A DNA stretch of 36,633 nucleotides from a virus, in the IMG/VR virus record IMGVR_UViG_3300037322_000390, positions 1 to 36,633 of that record, one strand, 5' to 3'. The notes under the pieces were generated by a model. It was not told the DNA's origin. It saw only the letters and a program-made list of their open reading frames with translations, and ran no database searches. The first letter of the stretch is position 1, and each line of letters begins with the position of its first letter. A program made the translations under genes and the position numbers. Of this stretch, positions 30,497-36,633 are shown piece by piece.

Positions 30497-30688
30497 ATGG
30501 ACAAAATGAAAAACACAGAAAAACGCAAAAAAACAAGTTTAATACGCTTAAGTTTAAGGGCAATAAATTATGCAAAAGTTAAAATATTTGTATTTTTTGA
30601 AATGGCTGGAGAAGGGACCCGGATTCTTGAATCAAGAGAATTCGGAGAAGAAAAAGTTCGCCGGCCGTTTTGGTATCTATACGATTAA
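30497..30688 (+). CDS. Doubtful small basic protein
   Basis: A 63-residue frame (MDKMKNTEKRKKTSLIRLSL...). It has no clear ribosome binding site. Its leader AACAAAATGGACAAAATGAA is almost the same as that of the broken gene at 29820 (AACAAAAGATGGGCAAAATG), hinting at a duplicated leader. The second half is also open in another frame that runs into the next gene, so the coding status is uncertain. Confidence 0.3.
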   Translation: MDKMKNTEKRKKTSLIRLSLRAINYAKVKIFVFFEMAGEGTRILESREFGEEKVRRPFWYLYD

Positions 30689-30707
30689 CACAAAAAAAAA
30701 GGAAAAC

Positions 30708-31037
30708 ATGGACGAATCGACAAAAAAAATTCCAAGCGGGATGAAAACCGAAGAAGAGATTCACGAACAAGCCGTTTATCTGGTTTTCAGAAGAGCCCTA
30801 GAAGACAAGTCTTGTCAAACTTTGGTGGATTGTCATGATTTTAACAGTTTTTTTAACCACATTTCAGCCAGGGATCCCAACCAAAAAGATTGGGAGCATG
30901 TGGAATTTTGTGGAGACATAACAGACTATAGGATTTTTCTTTTAGAGATATTTTATGGCTGGGTATATTCTGACCATGATTTTTTTGAGATTTTAGGAGC
31001 ACACATTAAAGACATGGAAAAAAGGATTGAAAAATAG
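30708..31037 (+). CDS. Hypothetical helical protein
   Basis: A 109-residue protein with AAGGA nine bases before ATG 30708. Helical, with acidic N-terminus (KTEEEIHEQAVYLVFRRALE) and a C-terminal helix (FFEILGAHIKDMEKRIEK) that recalls the endings of the small accessory family at 23936 and 26099-27434. That relation is tentative. It is followed by a terminator-like hairpin. Function unknown. Confidence 0.58.
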   Translation: MDESTKKIPSGMKTEEEIHEQAVYLVFRRALEDKSCQTLVDCHDFNSFFNHISARDPNQKDWEHVEFCGDITDYRIFLLEIFYGWVYSDHDFFEILGAHIKDMEKRIEK

Positions 31038-31043
31038 AATCCG

Positions 31044-31080
31044 CCCCCCTTTTTGAAAAAAATTTGGGGGGTTTACTTTT
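31044..31080 (+). terminator. Terminator/attenuator within the rightward operon
   Basis: CCCCCC (31044-31049) pairs with GGGGGG (31066-31071), with TTT/AAA pairs in between, followed by TTTACTTTT. It separates the four early small genes from the regulator-integrase part. A TATAAT at 31089-31094 just after it may begin a second transcript, though no good -35 is seen. Confidence 0.6.
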
Positions 31081-31156
31081 GGTACATATATAATGGGAAA
31101 AATGGGGAGAATTAAATCTTTGGAAAATACCAGATATACAGTATCAAGGAGTTTGA

Positions 31157-31480
31157 ATGATAACAGAAAGCGAAAAAAAAAATTTGATGGCAAATTGGGG
31201 ACAATTGTCAGAATCAATGTCATGTTTTGCAGAGGTGAAAATTGTTGGAGAAATCTGGGAATGTTATATTTACGCAATGGATCCAAACGATGAGAATCTT
31301 GTGCAATGCATAATCAAGACAAGATCCGATTGCGAGACGTGCACAATATTTTTATCGGAAATTTTGAGTCAGTTAGATAGAAAAGGGTATTTCCCAATAC
31401 GGTATTGGGACTTCAGAAAAATCAAAGCGGATGTTTTATTTAAAAAACTTAAGGGGTCATATGTTTGGCAGAGAGATTAA
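31157..31480 (+). CDS. Hypothetical protein before the XRE regulator
   Basis: A 107-residue protein with AAGGAG seven bases before the ATG. Mixed alpha/beta with several Cys (SMSCFAEVKIVGEIWECYIY; RSDCETCTIFLSEILSQLDR). Its last 20 bases overlap the start of the XRE gene, so the two are co-translated. Small proteins coupled to phage repressors are often antirepressors or toxin partners; here this is only a suggestion. Confidence 0.58.
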   Translation: MITESEKKNLMANWGQLSESMSCFAEVKIVGEIWECYIYAMDPNDENLVQCIIKTRSDCETCTIFLSEILSQLDRKGYFPIRYWDFRKIKADVLFKKLKGSYVWQRD

Positions 31481-31664
31481 AGAGCTTAGAGAAAAATTAG
31501 GGCTCTCACAAGAGCAATTTGCATCGTTGGTTTGCACAACGGGTGGCTCGATTTGTAGATGGGAAAATGGGCATGCAAAGCCAAATCGGATTTTTTTAAA
31601 ATCTCTTTATGAAATTAAAAAAAACCACGAAATGGAGGGCAAAAATGAATCAAACATTGGTTAA
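31461..31664 (+). CDS. XRE/Cro-type transcriptional regulator
   Basis: A 67-residue protein from ATG 31461 (AAGGGG five bases upstream). The XRE helix-turn-helix covers most of it: IKELREKLGLSQEQFASLVC, TTGGSICRWENGHAKPNRIF. The R-W-E-N-G-x-x-x-P turn is diagnostic. It binds operator DNA as a dimer and probably controls the lysis/lysogeny choice; candidate sites are the palindromes at 29307-29318, 25758-25777 or 23906-23924. No C-terminal cleavage domain, so it is Cro-like, not CI-like. Confidence 0.75.
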   Translation: MFGREIKELREKLGLSQEQFASLVCTTGGSICRWENGHAKPNRIFLKSLYEIKKNHEMEGKNESNIG

Positions 31665-31986
31665 TCCTAAAAAAATGAAAAATTTGGACGATTACGCGTT
31701 TGCGCTGGTTTCCGGAATGATCACTTTGAAAACGTTAATGGAATTCCAAGCTCAATCCATGAAATTAGGCATTTTGAAAGAAGACCAAGAATGCCGTGTA
31801 AATACGATTCTCTGGGATTTTAATCGTATTTCAAAATTATACCAAGAGCAATGTGCCTCAGTTTTAGAGATGTTGCCGGAAAATTTTTCATTTGAATCGA
31901 TTATTGAAGATCTGCAAAAAATACATGTTGAACAAGCCAAAAAATTGGCAAAAGGGGTGAAAAGTGGAATTAAATCTAAAAAGTGA
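31645..31986 (+). CDS. Helical protein between regulator and integrase
   Basis: A 113-residue helical protein. ATG 31645 has GGAGGG upstream and overlaps the XRE stop by 20 bases. Long helices (DYAFALVSGMITLKTLMEFQ; ECRVNTILWDFNRISKLYQE) and a basic C-terminus (AKGVKSGIKSKK). The integrase begins inside its last 23 bases. Not recognised; could be a directionality or DNA-bending factor by position, but no such motif is visible. Confidence 0.58.
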   Translation: MNQTLVNPKKMKNLDDYAFALVSGMITLKTLMEFQAQSMKLGILKEDQECRVNTILWDFNRISKLYQEQCASVLEMLPENFSFESIIEDLQKIHVEQAKKLAKGVKSGIKSKK

Positions 31987-32926
31987 AAATAGCGGCGGTT
32001 TGACTTTTTCTCAGTCAAAATCCTTTCAAGAAAATCTAATTTGGGAAAAACTGGATTTTTTGAATGTCGAAAGTGCAATTACCGATTGGCTGGGGACTTT
32101 GTCTGAAAATACGCAAATAAATTATAGGTCGGGAATTCAAAAACTTGTAGAGAGAGGGGTTTTAGACCCCTTCTCTTCTTTGCAATCTTTTGCTTTGATT
32201 AATCACGAAACGATTATTGATCGCATAAAATCCGTAGAATATTGGTCAGAAGCAACACGGCAAGCCCGGGCCGCGTGTTATATCTCTTTTACAACATTTT
32301 TGCAGAGACGGTTTAAGGGCATCATAAAAAAAGCTCTGCCATCCAGAGAAGATTCTTCTAAGACTTTTTACAAAATACGCGAAAAAGTCAAAACAAGGTC
32401 TATGACTCAGTCGCAATGGATTGAATTTTTCAAAAAACTGGAAAAAATCAATTCCAGAGATTGTTTGATCGGAAAAATAATTTTGCAGGGCGGAAAACGC
32501 GTAAATGAGGCTTTATCGTTGGATACGGGCCAAATCGATTGGGAATCTCGAGAAATTCGATTTAAACAATCAAAATCGAAAAAAGCCGAAAAAGAGACAA
32601 TAATCACCTATAGCGCGGAAATAATGGCGGATTTAAAGGCATATGTTGGAGATCGACAAGGCCACGTTTTCGTAACACGCACGGGAAGCCCCGTTCTGCT
32701 TAACCAGCTGGCACAAACGTTCTGCAAAGCAGGGTTGCTCGCTGGAATCCCGTTTAAGGTAACACCGCACGTTTTAAGGGCCTCTACGGTCACCTTCCTG
32801 AAGGGCCAAGGGTTCCAAGATATCGATATCATGAAAATCACGGGTCATGCATCCGCCGAAATGGTTTTTGCGTATGACAAATCCGCGATGGCGGACAACG
32901 CCAGTAAAAAAGTAAATCTAATTTAA
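31964..32926 (+). CDS. Tyrosine recombinase, chlamydial plasmid pGP7/pGP8-like integrase
   Basis: A 320-residue protein with a GTG start (AAGGGG upstream). Catalytic residues: Arg179 in GGKRVNEALSL, His269 and Arg272 in TPHVLRAST, His295 in ITGHAS and Tyr304 in FAYDKS. The middle segment (ATRQARAACYISFTTFLQRR, ALPSREDSSKTFYKIREKVK, SRDCLIGKIILQG) closely follows what I remember of the chlamydial plasmid pGP7-D protein, which lacks such a complete catalytic set at its C-terminus. It should integrate or resolve the phage genome. This is the main reason to place the host in the Chlamydiota. No clear attP is visible. Confidence 0.85.
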   Translation: MELNLKSENSGGLTFSQSKSFQENLIWEKLDFLNVESAITDWLGTLSENTQINYRSGIQKLVERGVLDPFSSLQSFALINHETIIDRIKSVEYWSEATRQARAACYISFTTFLQRRFKGIIKKALPSREDSSKTFYKIREKVKTRSMTQSQWIEFFKKLEKINSRDCLIGKIILQGGKRVNEALSLDTGQIDWESREIRFKQSKSKKAEKETIITYSAEIMADLKAYVGDRQGHVFVTRTGSPVLLNQLAQTFCKAGLLAGIPFKVTPHVLRASTVTFLKGQGFQDIDIMKITGHASAEMVFAYDKSAMADNASKKVNLI

Positions 32927-32940
32927 AAATACGGAAAAAA

Positions 32941-33528
32941 ATGGAAAATCCAGAAAAGCTTGGGATTACGCCTCAAGAAAAAAAAGAAATGTTGTTGAAT
33001 TTCAGAAACAACACGAAATTTTTGCTAGATGTAAGTGGCCGGGGGATCACTTATTTTTGCAACCAACTACGCATAAGCTCAACAACGCTTTATCGAATAT
33101 AAGAATGGGCGTGTAGCCCCGCTGCCTTGACTGCAATTTTAATCGCAAAAGCATTCAATATTTCCATCGACGACCTTGTTTTTGAAAATCTAGATTCAAA
33201 AATCACAGCATCAGAATTGAGAGTGGCACGAAAAAATTCAACCCTCCCAAATATTCTCTCCAGCGATGAAAAATTTGAACTGATATCCGTTTTCGGGAAA
33301 AACTTGGAATTTATCAAAAAAACAGGAAAATTTAACACGACGGAAATATCTTGTCTTGCTGGAATCTCAGAAACCACAATTCAAGCAATAATTTGCAAAA
33401 AGTTAAATTTCCAACTTTCTACCGCTATGCTAATCTCAAAAGCCCTTGGTATTCCCATAGACGTAATGATTTTCAAGGATTTATCCGAAGAAAATATCAC
33501 GGAAATTCCTGAAAATCTTGATGAATAA
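32941..33528 (+). pseudogene. Double helix-turn-helix regulator, first domain frameshifted three times
   Basis: The C-terminal part (33127-33528) is an intact HTH domain (TTEISCLAGISETTIQAIIC...AMLISKALGIPIDVMIFKDL). Upstream, frame by frame, MENPEKLGITPQEKKEML..VSGRGIT, then FANQLRISSTTLYRI, then KNGRVA, then LTAILIAKAFNISIDDLVFE continue one protein, but each step needs one extra base removed (in T5 near 33057, in ATATAAG near 33101, and in CC at 33125-33126). Restored, it is about 194 residues with two homologous HTH domains. Either a decayed regulator or three sequencing insertions within 70 bases. The intact half may still be made. Confidence 0.6.
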
Positions 33529-34039
33529 AATGATTTTCCTTGGGAGATTGATAAATTCCCGAATCTGGCACTTTAAATTCTGTCGTCAGAAAGTTTTTTT
33601 CGACTTCCCAAGGATTCACAATTTCAGCCGTTTCATCGATCAAAATGATGGTTTTTGGCTCTGAATGATACACTTTTAGGCACATACCCAGACTAACGCA
33701 TTGATCGCCTTCTAAAAAAATCCCATCAATACAATCCATATATAATTTCACCAGATTATCAACGTCAGGTTTTACAACATGCTTTAACGCTCCAGATTTA
33801 TGCAATTGCATTTTTTTTTTGGGCGTAGATTTTGGAATTGGCATGTGAAAAAGAAATGATATCCGTGGATATCTGAAGAAAGTGGTGTCAGATAATGAAT
33901 CAACAAGAGCTTGATGCATTTGTCTGCGGATTATGACTTTTTGCTTGCAGCAGGGGTCATATGTTTTTGTAAAACCTCCCCGAATGCTATGACGCATCCG
34001 GGCTTGAGGAACGGGATTTCCGGGAATAATAATTTTCAT
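33497..34039 (-). CDS. rusA: RusA-type Holliday junction resolvase
   Basis: A 180-residue protein with the RusA signature: GNPVPQARMRHS near the N-terminus and KPDVDNLVKLYMDCIDGIFL with the acidic residues Asp92, Asp94 and Asp105, then EGDQCV. It cuts four-way junctions formed by replication or RecT-driven recombination before packaging. The C-terminal 40 residues are an extension beyond the usual ~120. It is the last gene of the replication operon and overlaps the convergent HTH pseudogene by 32 bases. Confidence 0.85.
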   Translation of the reverse strand: MKIIIPGNPVPQARMRHSIRGGFTKTYDPCCKQKVIIRRQMHQALVDSLSDTTFFRYPRISFLFHMPIPKSTPKKKMQLHKSGALKHVVKPDVDNLVKLYMDCIDGIFLEGDQCVSLGMCLKVYHSEPKTIILIDETAEIVNPWEVEKNFLTTEFKVPDSGIYQSPKENHFIHQDFQEFP

Positions 34040-34302
34040 GGCTCTTTAAATCTTGTCTTTATCGAAATGTTTATGTTTTGCTCTTTAATTGCTCGAATCC
34101 CTACCAGATTTTTAACCCATCCGGCAAAGATTTTGTCATTTTGCATTTTAGAGCCCAGGTCCATTACCCCATTCAGATTTGCCAAGAAATATTCGGCACA
34201 CATTATCGTTTGTTCGGCGAATTCATACACATCGTCCATCGGGACATGTTGCCTAAGCCACCTGACGTTATCATCATAACTCATTCTGTCTGATTTGCTC
34301 AT
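34036..34302 (-). CDS. Hypothetical replication-operon protein
   Basis: An 88-residue helical protein (YDDNVRWLRQHVPMDDVYEF; AEYFLANLNGVMDLGSKMQN) with a basic C-terminus. AGG lies nine bases before ATG 34302. Its stop overlaps the rusA start (ATGA), so the two are coupled. It may be an accessory to RusA or the loader. Not recognised. Confidence 0.6.
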   Translation of the reverse strand: MSKSDRMSYDDNVRWLRQHVPMDDVYEFAEQTIMCAEYFLANLNGVMDLGSKMQNDKIFAGWVKNLVGIRAIKEQNINISIKTRFKEP

Positions 34303-34314
34303 CTTTTAGCCTAT

Positions 34315-34635
34315 TTAAAATGGTAAATCTTCGCTTTCTGTGATTACGTCTTCAACCTTCATTTCCGGGTTTTGCAGCAGATAATCATCTATTGACTTCA
34401 TAACTTGATCGCGAAAACGGTTTTTCATGGCTTCATTGTCAAAACTTATGAGCTCGACATATCGCTTTCCTTGAGCGTTTACTACTTCTTTTGATGGCAA
34501 ACTTATCCAGCGATTTGCCCCTTTTTCAAAGATTTTAACTTCCAGAAGTGTAATCTTCCAAGGCGCAATCCTGACGTCACATGACGCCAAGAGAGAGCCT
34601 TTATTGATTGGATTTATATTTTTGACCTCAATCAT
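34315..34635 (-). CDS. SpoVG-like DNA-binding protein with SSB-type acidic tail
   Basis: A 106-residue protein. The N-terminal domain (about 1-85) has the SpoVG pattern: I-x-V-x-x-I-N-P-I-x-x-G, a VRIAPWKITLLEVKIFE strand pair, WISLPSKEV and a C-terminal helix. SpoVG-type proteins bind nucleic acid. The extreme C-terminus ESEDLPF copies the D-D-I-P-F tail of single-strand binding proteins, which recruits repair and replication enzymes. So a phage SSB substitute is a reasonable guess. It sits between the helicase loader and RusA. Confidence 0.55.
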   Translation of the reverse strand: MIEVKNINPINKGSLLASCDVRIAPWKITLLEVKIFEKGANRWISLPSKEVVNAQGKRYVELISFDNEAMKNRFRDQVMKSIDDYLLQNPEMKVEDVITESEDLPF

Positions 34636-34645
34636 TTTTTTAACC

Positions 34646-35497
34646 TTACGTAAATTGATTTTTTCTTCTAGACCGACTATCTAGAGGCAAACAAAGCCCA
34701 TTGATAAGCCTATCTGTTAACGCCGATCCGACTACATCCGAAATTTGCGTCTCGGATAAATTTGTGGTCAAAATAGTGCCTCTGCTTGAATATTCACGCC
34801 GCGATTGTATCAAGTCCATTAAAAACTTTTTAAAGCCTTCAGACAAAGACCCAAGCCCAAAATCATCAACCACAATCAACGCACATCTCTCCCATTTAGA
34901 TTCTAAAAGTCTGCGCTCATGCAATTTAGAGTTTTGGTCAAACTTTCGCATAAATCCATTTTGCGTGAAAAAAAAGCAATCGCTGCTCTGTCGAGTGAAA
35001 TACTCGCACGCTCCCATCGCAGCAAAAGTTTTTCCGGTTCCGGGAGGGCCCATCATCAGCATTGTGCTTCTGGGTTTTACGACAAAATCTCTAATCAGGC
35101 ACAAAGATTCCTTGCTTTGACTGATATTTTCAAATCGCAAACCGTGGTGCAGGTCGCCAATTTCGTTTATTTCACAAAATTCTGGCCATTCTAACGCTCT
35201 TTTTGGGGGCTCCTTATCCCTTGCGATTCCGCTTTGCCTTTTCAGGTTTTCCTTGTTGTAGATACTGCATTCGGTATCCGCACAAATCCACACCTGACGA
35301 TTGTCAAAAACCGGGTGTAACGGCCAGACAAAATGCTCGATTTTTCCACAACATGGGCAGCAAATTTCACTTTCTAGGGTTGGATTATCTAATAATTTCT
35401 CTCCTCCAAGGCATGAAACCAGCTCGACAAATCGATTTTTAGAGGGCAAATCCAACGGATTTACAGGGACCTGAGCCGAAAACATCAAGTTTTTCAT
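34646..35497 (-). CDS. DnaC-type helicase loader (AAA+)
   Basis: A 283-residue protein. The N-terminus has a Cys cluster CCPCC (46-50) with Cys72 and Cys77, a probable zinc-binding domain contacting DNA or the helicase. The AAA+ part has Walker A GPPGTGKT (150-157), Walker B LIVVDDFG (208-215), sensor TTN (245-247) and the arginine-finger region LTDRL (260-264). It would load the host DnaB helicase at the phage origin. ATGA overlap with the upstream initiator gene. The zinc cluster is more like phage/plasmid loaders than E. coli DnaC. Confidence 0.82.
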   Translation of the reverse strand: MKNLMFSAQVPVNPLDLPSKNRFVELVSCLGGEKLLDNPTLESEICCPCCGKIEHFVWPLHPVFDNRQVWICADTECSIYNKENLKRQSGIARDKEPPKRALEWPEFCEINEIGDLHHGLRFENISQSKESLCLIRDFVVKPRSTMLMMGPPGTGKTFAAMGACEYFTRQSSDCFFFTQNGFMRKFDQNSKLHERRLLESKWERCALIVVDDFGLGSLSEGFKKFLMDLIQSRREYSSRGTILTTNLSETQISDVVGSALTDRLINGLCLPLDSRSRRKNQFT

Positions 35498-36456
35498 TCG
35501 TCGCTACTCCGATGCTTTCGAAACGCATTTTTCATTTTCTCAGCGTCCTCTTCAAGGTTCGAATTGGGGGCAAATGTTCGCTCTTTTTTGCTTTTCATCT
35601 GATCGCACAGTTTCGCAAAATGCTCGCGCAATTTTTCGGCAGGATTTTTCTTGTACATGACAGAAGACCAACCTTTCCAGTCTCCACGGGTAATCTTGTC
35701 AGAAAGGGCCCATTTAAGGACTTTTACGACCAATTCGGGCTTGTGCTTGTCGACCTCCAGCATCAGCCGCACAGAGTCTAAAAAAGGCTTGGAATGCACT
35801 TTTTCTGTGTATCCTTCATTGTCTGCTTTCAAAACGGCGTCTATCTCAGAAGCTAAATCGACAACATTTTTAGGAAAGCTCTTCACGCGTTTCTCTTGAT
35901 TTGCGTAGATATCCTCACAAGGCTTTGAATTTACCCCCTGTCTCGGTTTCTCGTCATAGCCCATCACGGACGACTCTTCTTGGGGTTTAACGCTAGGAAG
36001 GGGCGTTTCTGTTGTTTTTTCTATTCTTCCGCTACCCGGGTAAACGTCCCTGGGATTGAAATTGGAATTTTCCAGCGATTTTTTCTGAGCAGCCTTAGCG
36101 CGGAAATAATCTCCGTTCTGCCGCCAAATATCTACAATCGTTATGAGATTAGTCGTTTGCGAACCATCGGCCTTAAAACGCTTTTGGACTTCGATTAACG
36201 GCATCCCGAGAATTGGGTGCGTTTGCTCTAATTTTTTGATACAGGCTTTTGCCGTGGTTGAGCTCATCCCGCCCATTTTTGCCATATTAGCATATGACCG
36301 CCAAAATGATCCGGAATCCCCAGCCGATCTTTTGATTAACGCATATATTGCCAAGACGTACGGGTCAAATCCGAGCTCATAAACGATATTCGGCATCTCG
36401 GTTCTGTAGCTGTGATCTGGTTTTTTTTCGTAAATTTCGAAGTTTTCATCTTCCAT
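35494..36456 (-). CDS. Replication initiator with winged helix (O/DnaD-like)
   Basis: A 320-residue protein. About 18-100 form a winged helix-turn-helix: PYVLAIYALIKRSAGDSGSF, WRSYANMAKMGGMSSTTAKA, CIKKLEQ, then a beta wing. The linker (115-195) is disordered. The C-terminal region (195-285) with WALSDKITRGDWKGWSSVMY is a DnaD-like helicase-contact domain. It binds the origin and works with the DnaC-type loader encoded next. GAGG lies nine bases before the ATG. First gene of the replication operon; iteron-like repeats lie at 36553-36600 upstream. Confidence 0.8.
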   Translation of the reverse strand: MEDENFEIYEKKPDHSYRTEMPNIVYELGFDPYVLAIYALIKRSAGDSGSFWRSYANMAKMGGMSSTTAKACIKKLEQTHPILGMPLIEVQKRFKADGSQTTNLITIVDIWRQNGDYFRAKAAQKKSLENSNFNPRDVYPGSGRIEKTTETPLPSVKPQEESSVMGYDEKPRQGVNSKPCEDIYANQEKRVKSFPKNVVDLASEIDAVLKADNEGYTEKVHSKPFLDSVRLMLEVDKHKPELVVKVLKWALSDKITRGDWKGWSSVMYKKNPAEKLREHFAKLCDQMKSKKERTFAPNSNLEEDAEKMKNAFRKHRSSDE

Positions 36457-36513
36457 TTTTGAGCCTCAATTTCCTTATTTTTGATCTGATTAATACATAA
36501 AATTTACACACAA

Positions 36514-36545
36514 GAAAGGGGGGCCCGGGGGGGAACCCCCCTTTC
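36514..36545. other. GC-rich hairpin upstream of the initiator gene
   Basis: GAAAGGGGGG and CCCCCCTTTC pair perfectly (10 base pairs) around CCCGGGGGGGAA. It lies 58 bases upstream of the initiator ATG, between the iterons and the gene. It could regulate initiator transcription or be part of the origin. Confidence 0.6.
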
Positions 36546-36552
36546 CTATTGT

Positions 36553-36600
36553 GTTCTTCTTCTCTATAGTTCTTCTTCTCTAGGGTTCTTTCCTTGTAGT
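36553..36600. repeat. Three 16-bp iteron-like direct repeats
   Basis: 36553-36568 and 36569-36584 share GTTCTTCTTCTCTA with different last two bases; 36585-36600 is a diverged third copy (GTTCTTTCCTTGTAGT). They follow each other without gaps, directly upstream of the C10-loop hairpin and the replication operon. Such iterons are typical binding sites for an initiator protein, so this is the likely origin. Confidence 0.65.
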
Positions 36601-36633
36601 CGTGTGGCGACCCCCCCCCCATCGCCACACGAC
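36599..36633. repeat. C10-loop inverted repeat at the genome end
   Basis: GTCGTGTGGCGA (36599-36610) and TCGCCACACGAC (36622-36633) are perfect 12-base inverted repeats around C10-A. The right arm contains the 11-base sequence that starts the window. If circular, a second C10 follows immediately. Candidate origin, resolution or packaging element. A linear hairpin end is a less likely reading. Confidence 0.7.

Noticed and set aside
30570-30707. N-terminal extension of the 30708 gene
   Set aside because: The frame is open, but ATG 30708 has its own good AAGGA site and the upstream sequence does not look like part of the same protein.
36446-36628. Minus-strand frame of 60 codons upstream of the initiator
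   Set aside because: Runs through the iterons and hairpins; Gly/Pro and charged runs come from the GC-rich repeats.
36599-36633. Hairpin telomere of a linear phage
   Set aside because: No protelomerase gene is present, and the repeated 11 bases at both ends fit a circular molecule better.

Overview
This window looks like the complete, AT-rich genome of a short-tailed, probably temperate bacteriophage. The first 11 bases are repeated at the right end, so it was probably circular or circularly permuted. Head and tail genes are of mixed podovirus type: a P22-like portal, an N4-gp56-like capsid, and gp10-, adaptor- and ejection-type proteins. The best host clue is the tyrosine recombinase at 31964-32926. 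As I recall the family, it matches the pGP7-D/pGP8-D integrases of the chlamydial virulence plasmid over long stretches. A U-box-like, glycine-zipper protein at 24283-25401 also suggests a bacterium living inside a eukaryotic cell. I infer a phage of an environmental (amoeba- or arthropod-associated) member of the Chlamydiota. Host and novelty are inferences.

Layout: 1-292 is origin-side non-coding DNA with C10 tracts and a terminator. 293-565 (-) is a small unknown gene. 834-2749 (+) is a recombination cassette: small membrane protein, RecB/Cas4-like nuclease, RecT-like annealing protein, lipoprotein and a small unknown protein. 2755-23843 (-) is one 21-kb late operon, transcribed from terL to the tail fibres: large terminase, portal, scaffold, capsid, adaptor, tail, ejection proteins, then fibres. 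It is broken by a 524-bp gap (8308-8831) holding three copies of a type I-F CRISPR-like repeat. 23936-28480 is an accessory region. It holds a family of small helical proteins (one with a -1 frameshift), the U-box/membrane protein pair under its own promoter, and a TerS-like gene next to a GC-rich repeat region. 28481-29442 is non-coding control DNA with a 213-bp microsatellite and a strong rightward promoter carrying a palindrome between its -35 and -10. 29443-33528 (+) is an early or lysogeny-type operon: small unknown proteins, a XRE repressor-like protein, the integrase and a broken double-HTH gene. A 163-bp MITE with an 8-bp target duplication has landed in it. 33497-36456 (-) is the replication operon: initiator, DnaC-type helicase loader, SpoVG/SSB-tail protein, small unknown protein and RusA resolvase. 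The region upstream of it (36514-36633) has three 16-bp direct repeats and a C10-loop hairpin and is the likely replication origin.

How it fits together: the initiator and loader recruit the host helicase at the origin. The nuclease, RecT and RusA process and resolve recombination intermediates. TerS/TerL package concatemers through the portal. Integration uses the chlamydial-type recombinase. I find no polymerase, primase, tRNA, endolysin or holin, so the phage appears to rely heavily on its host. The most unusual elements are the I-F repeat mimics, the frameshifted small-protein family, the U-box cargo gene and the MITE.
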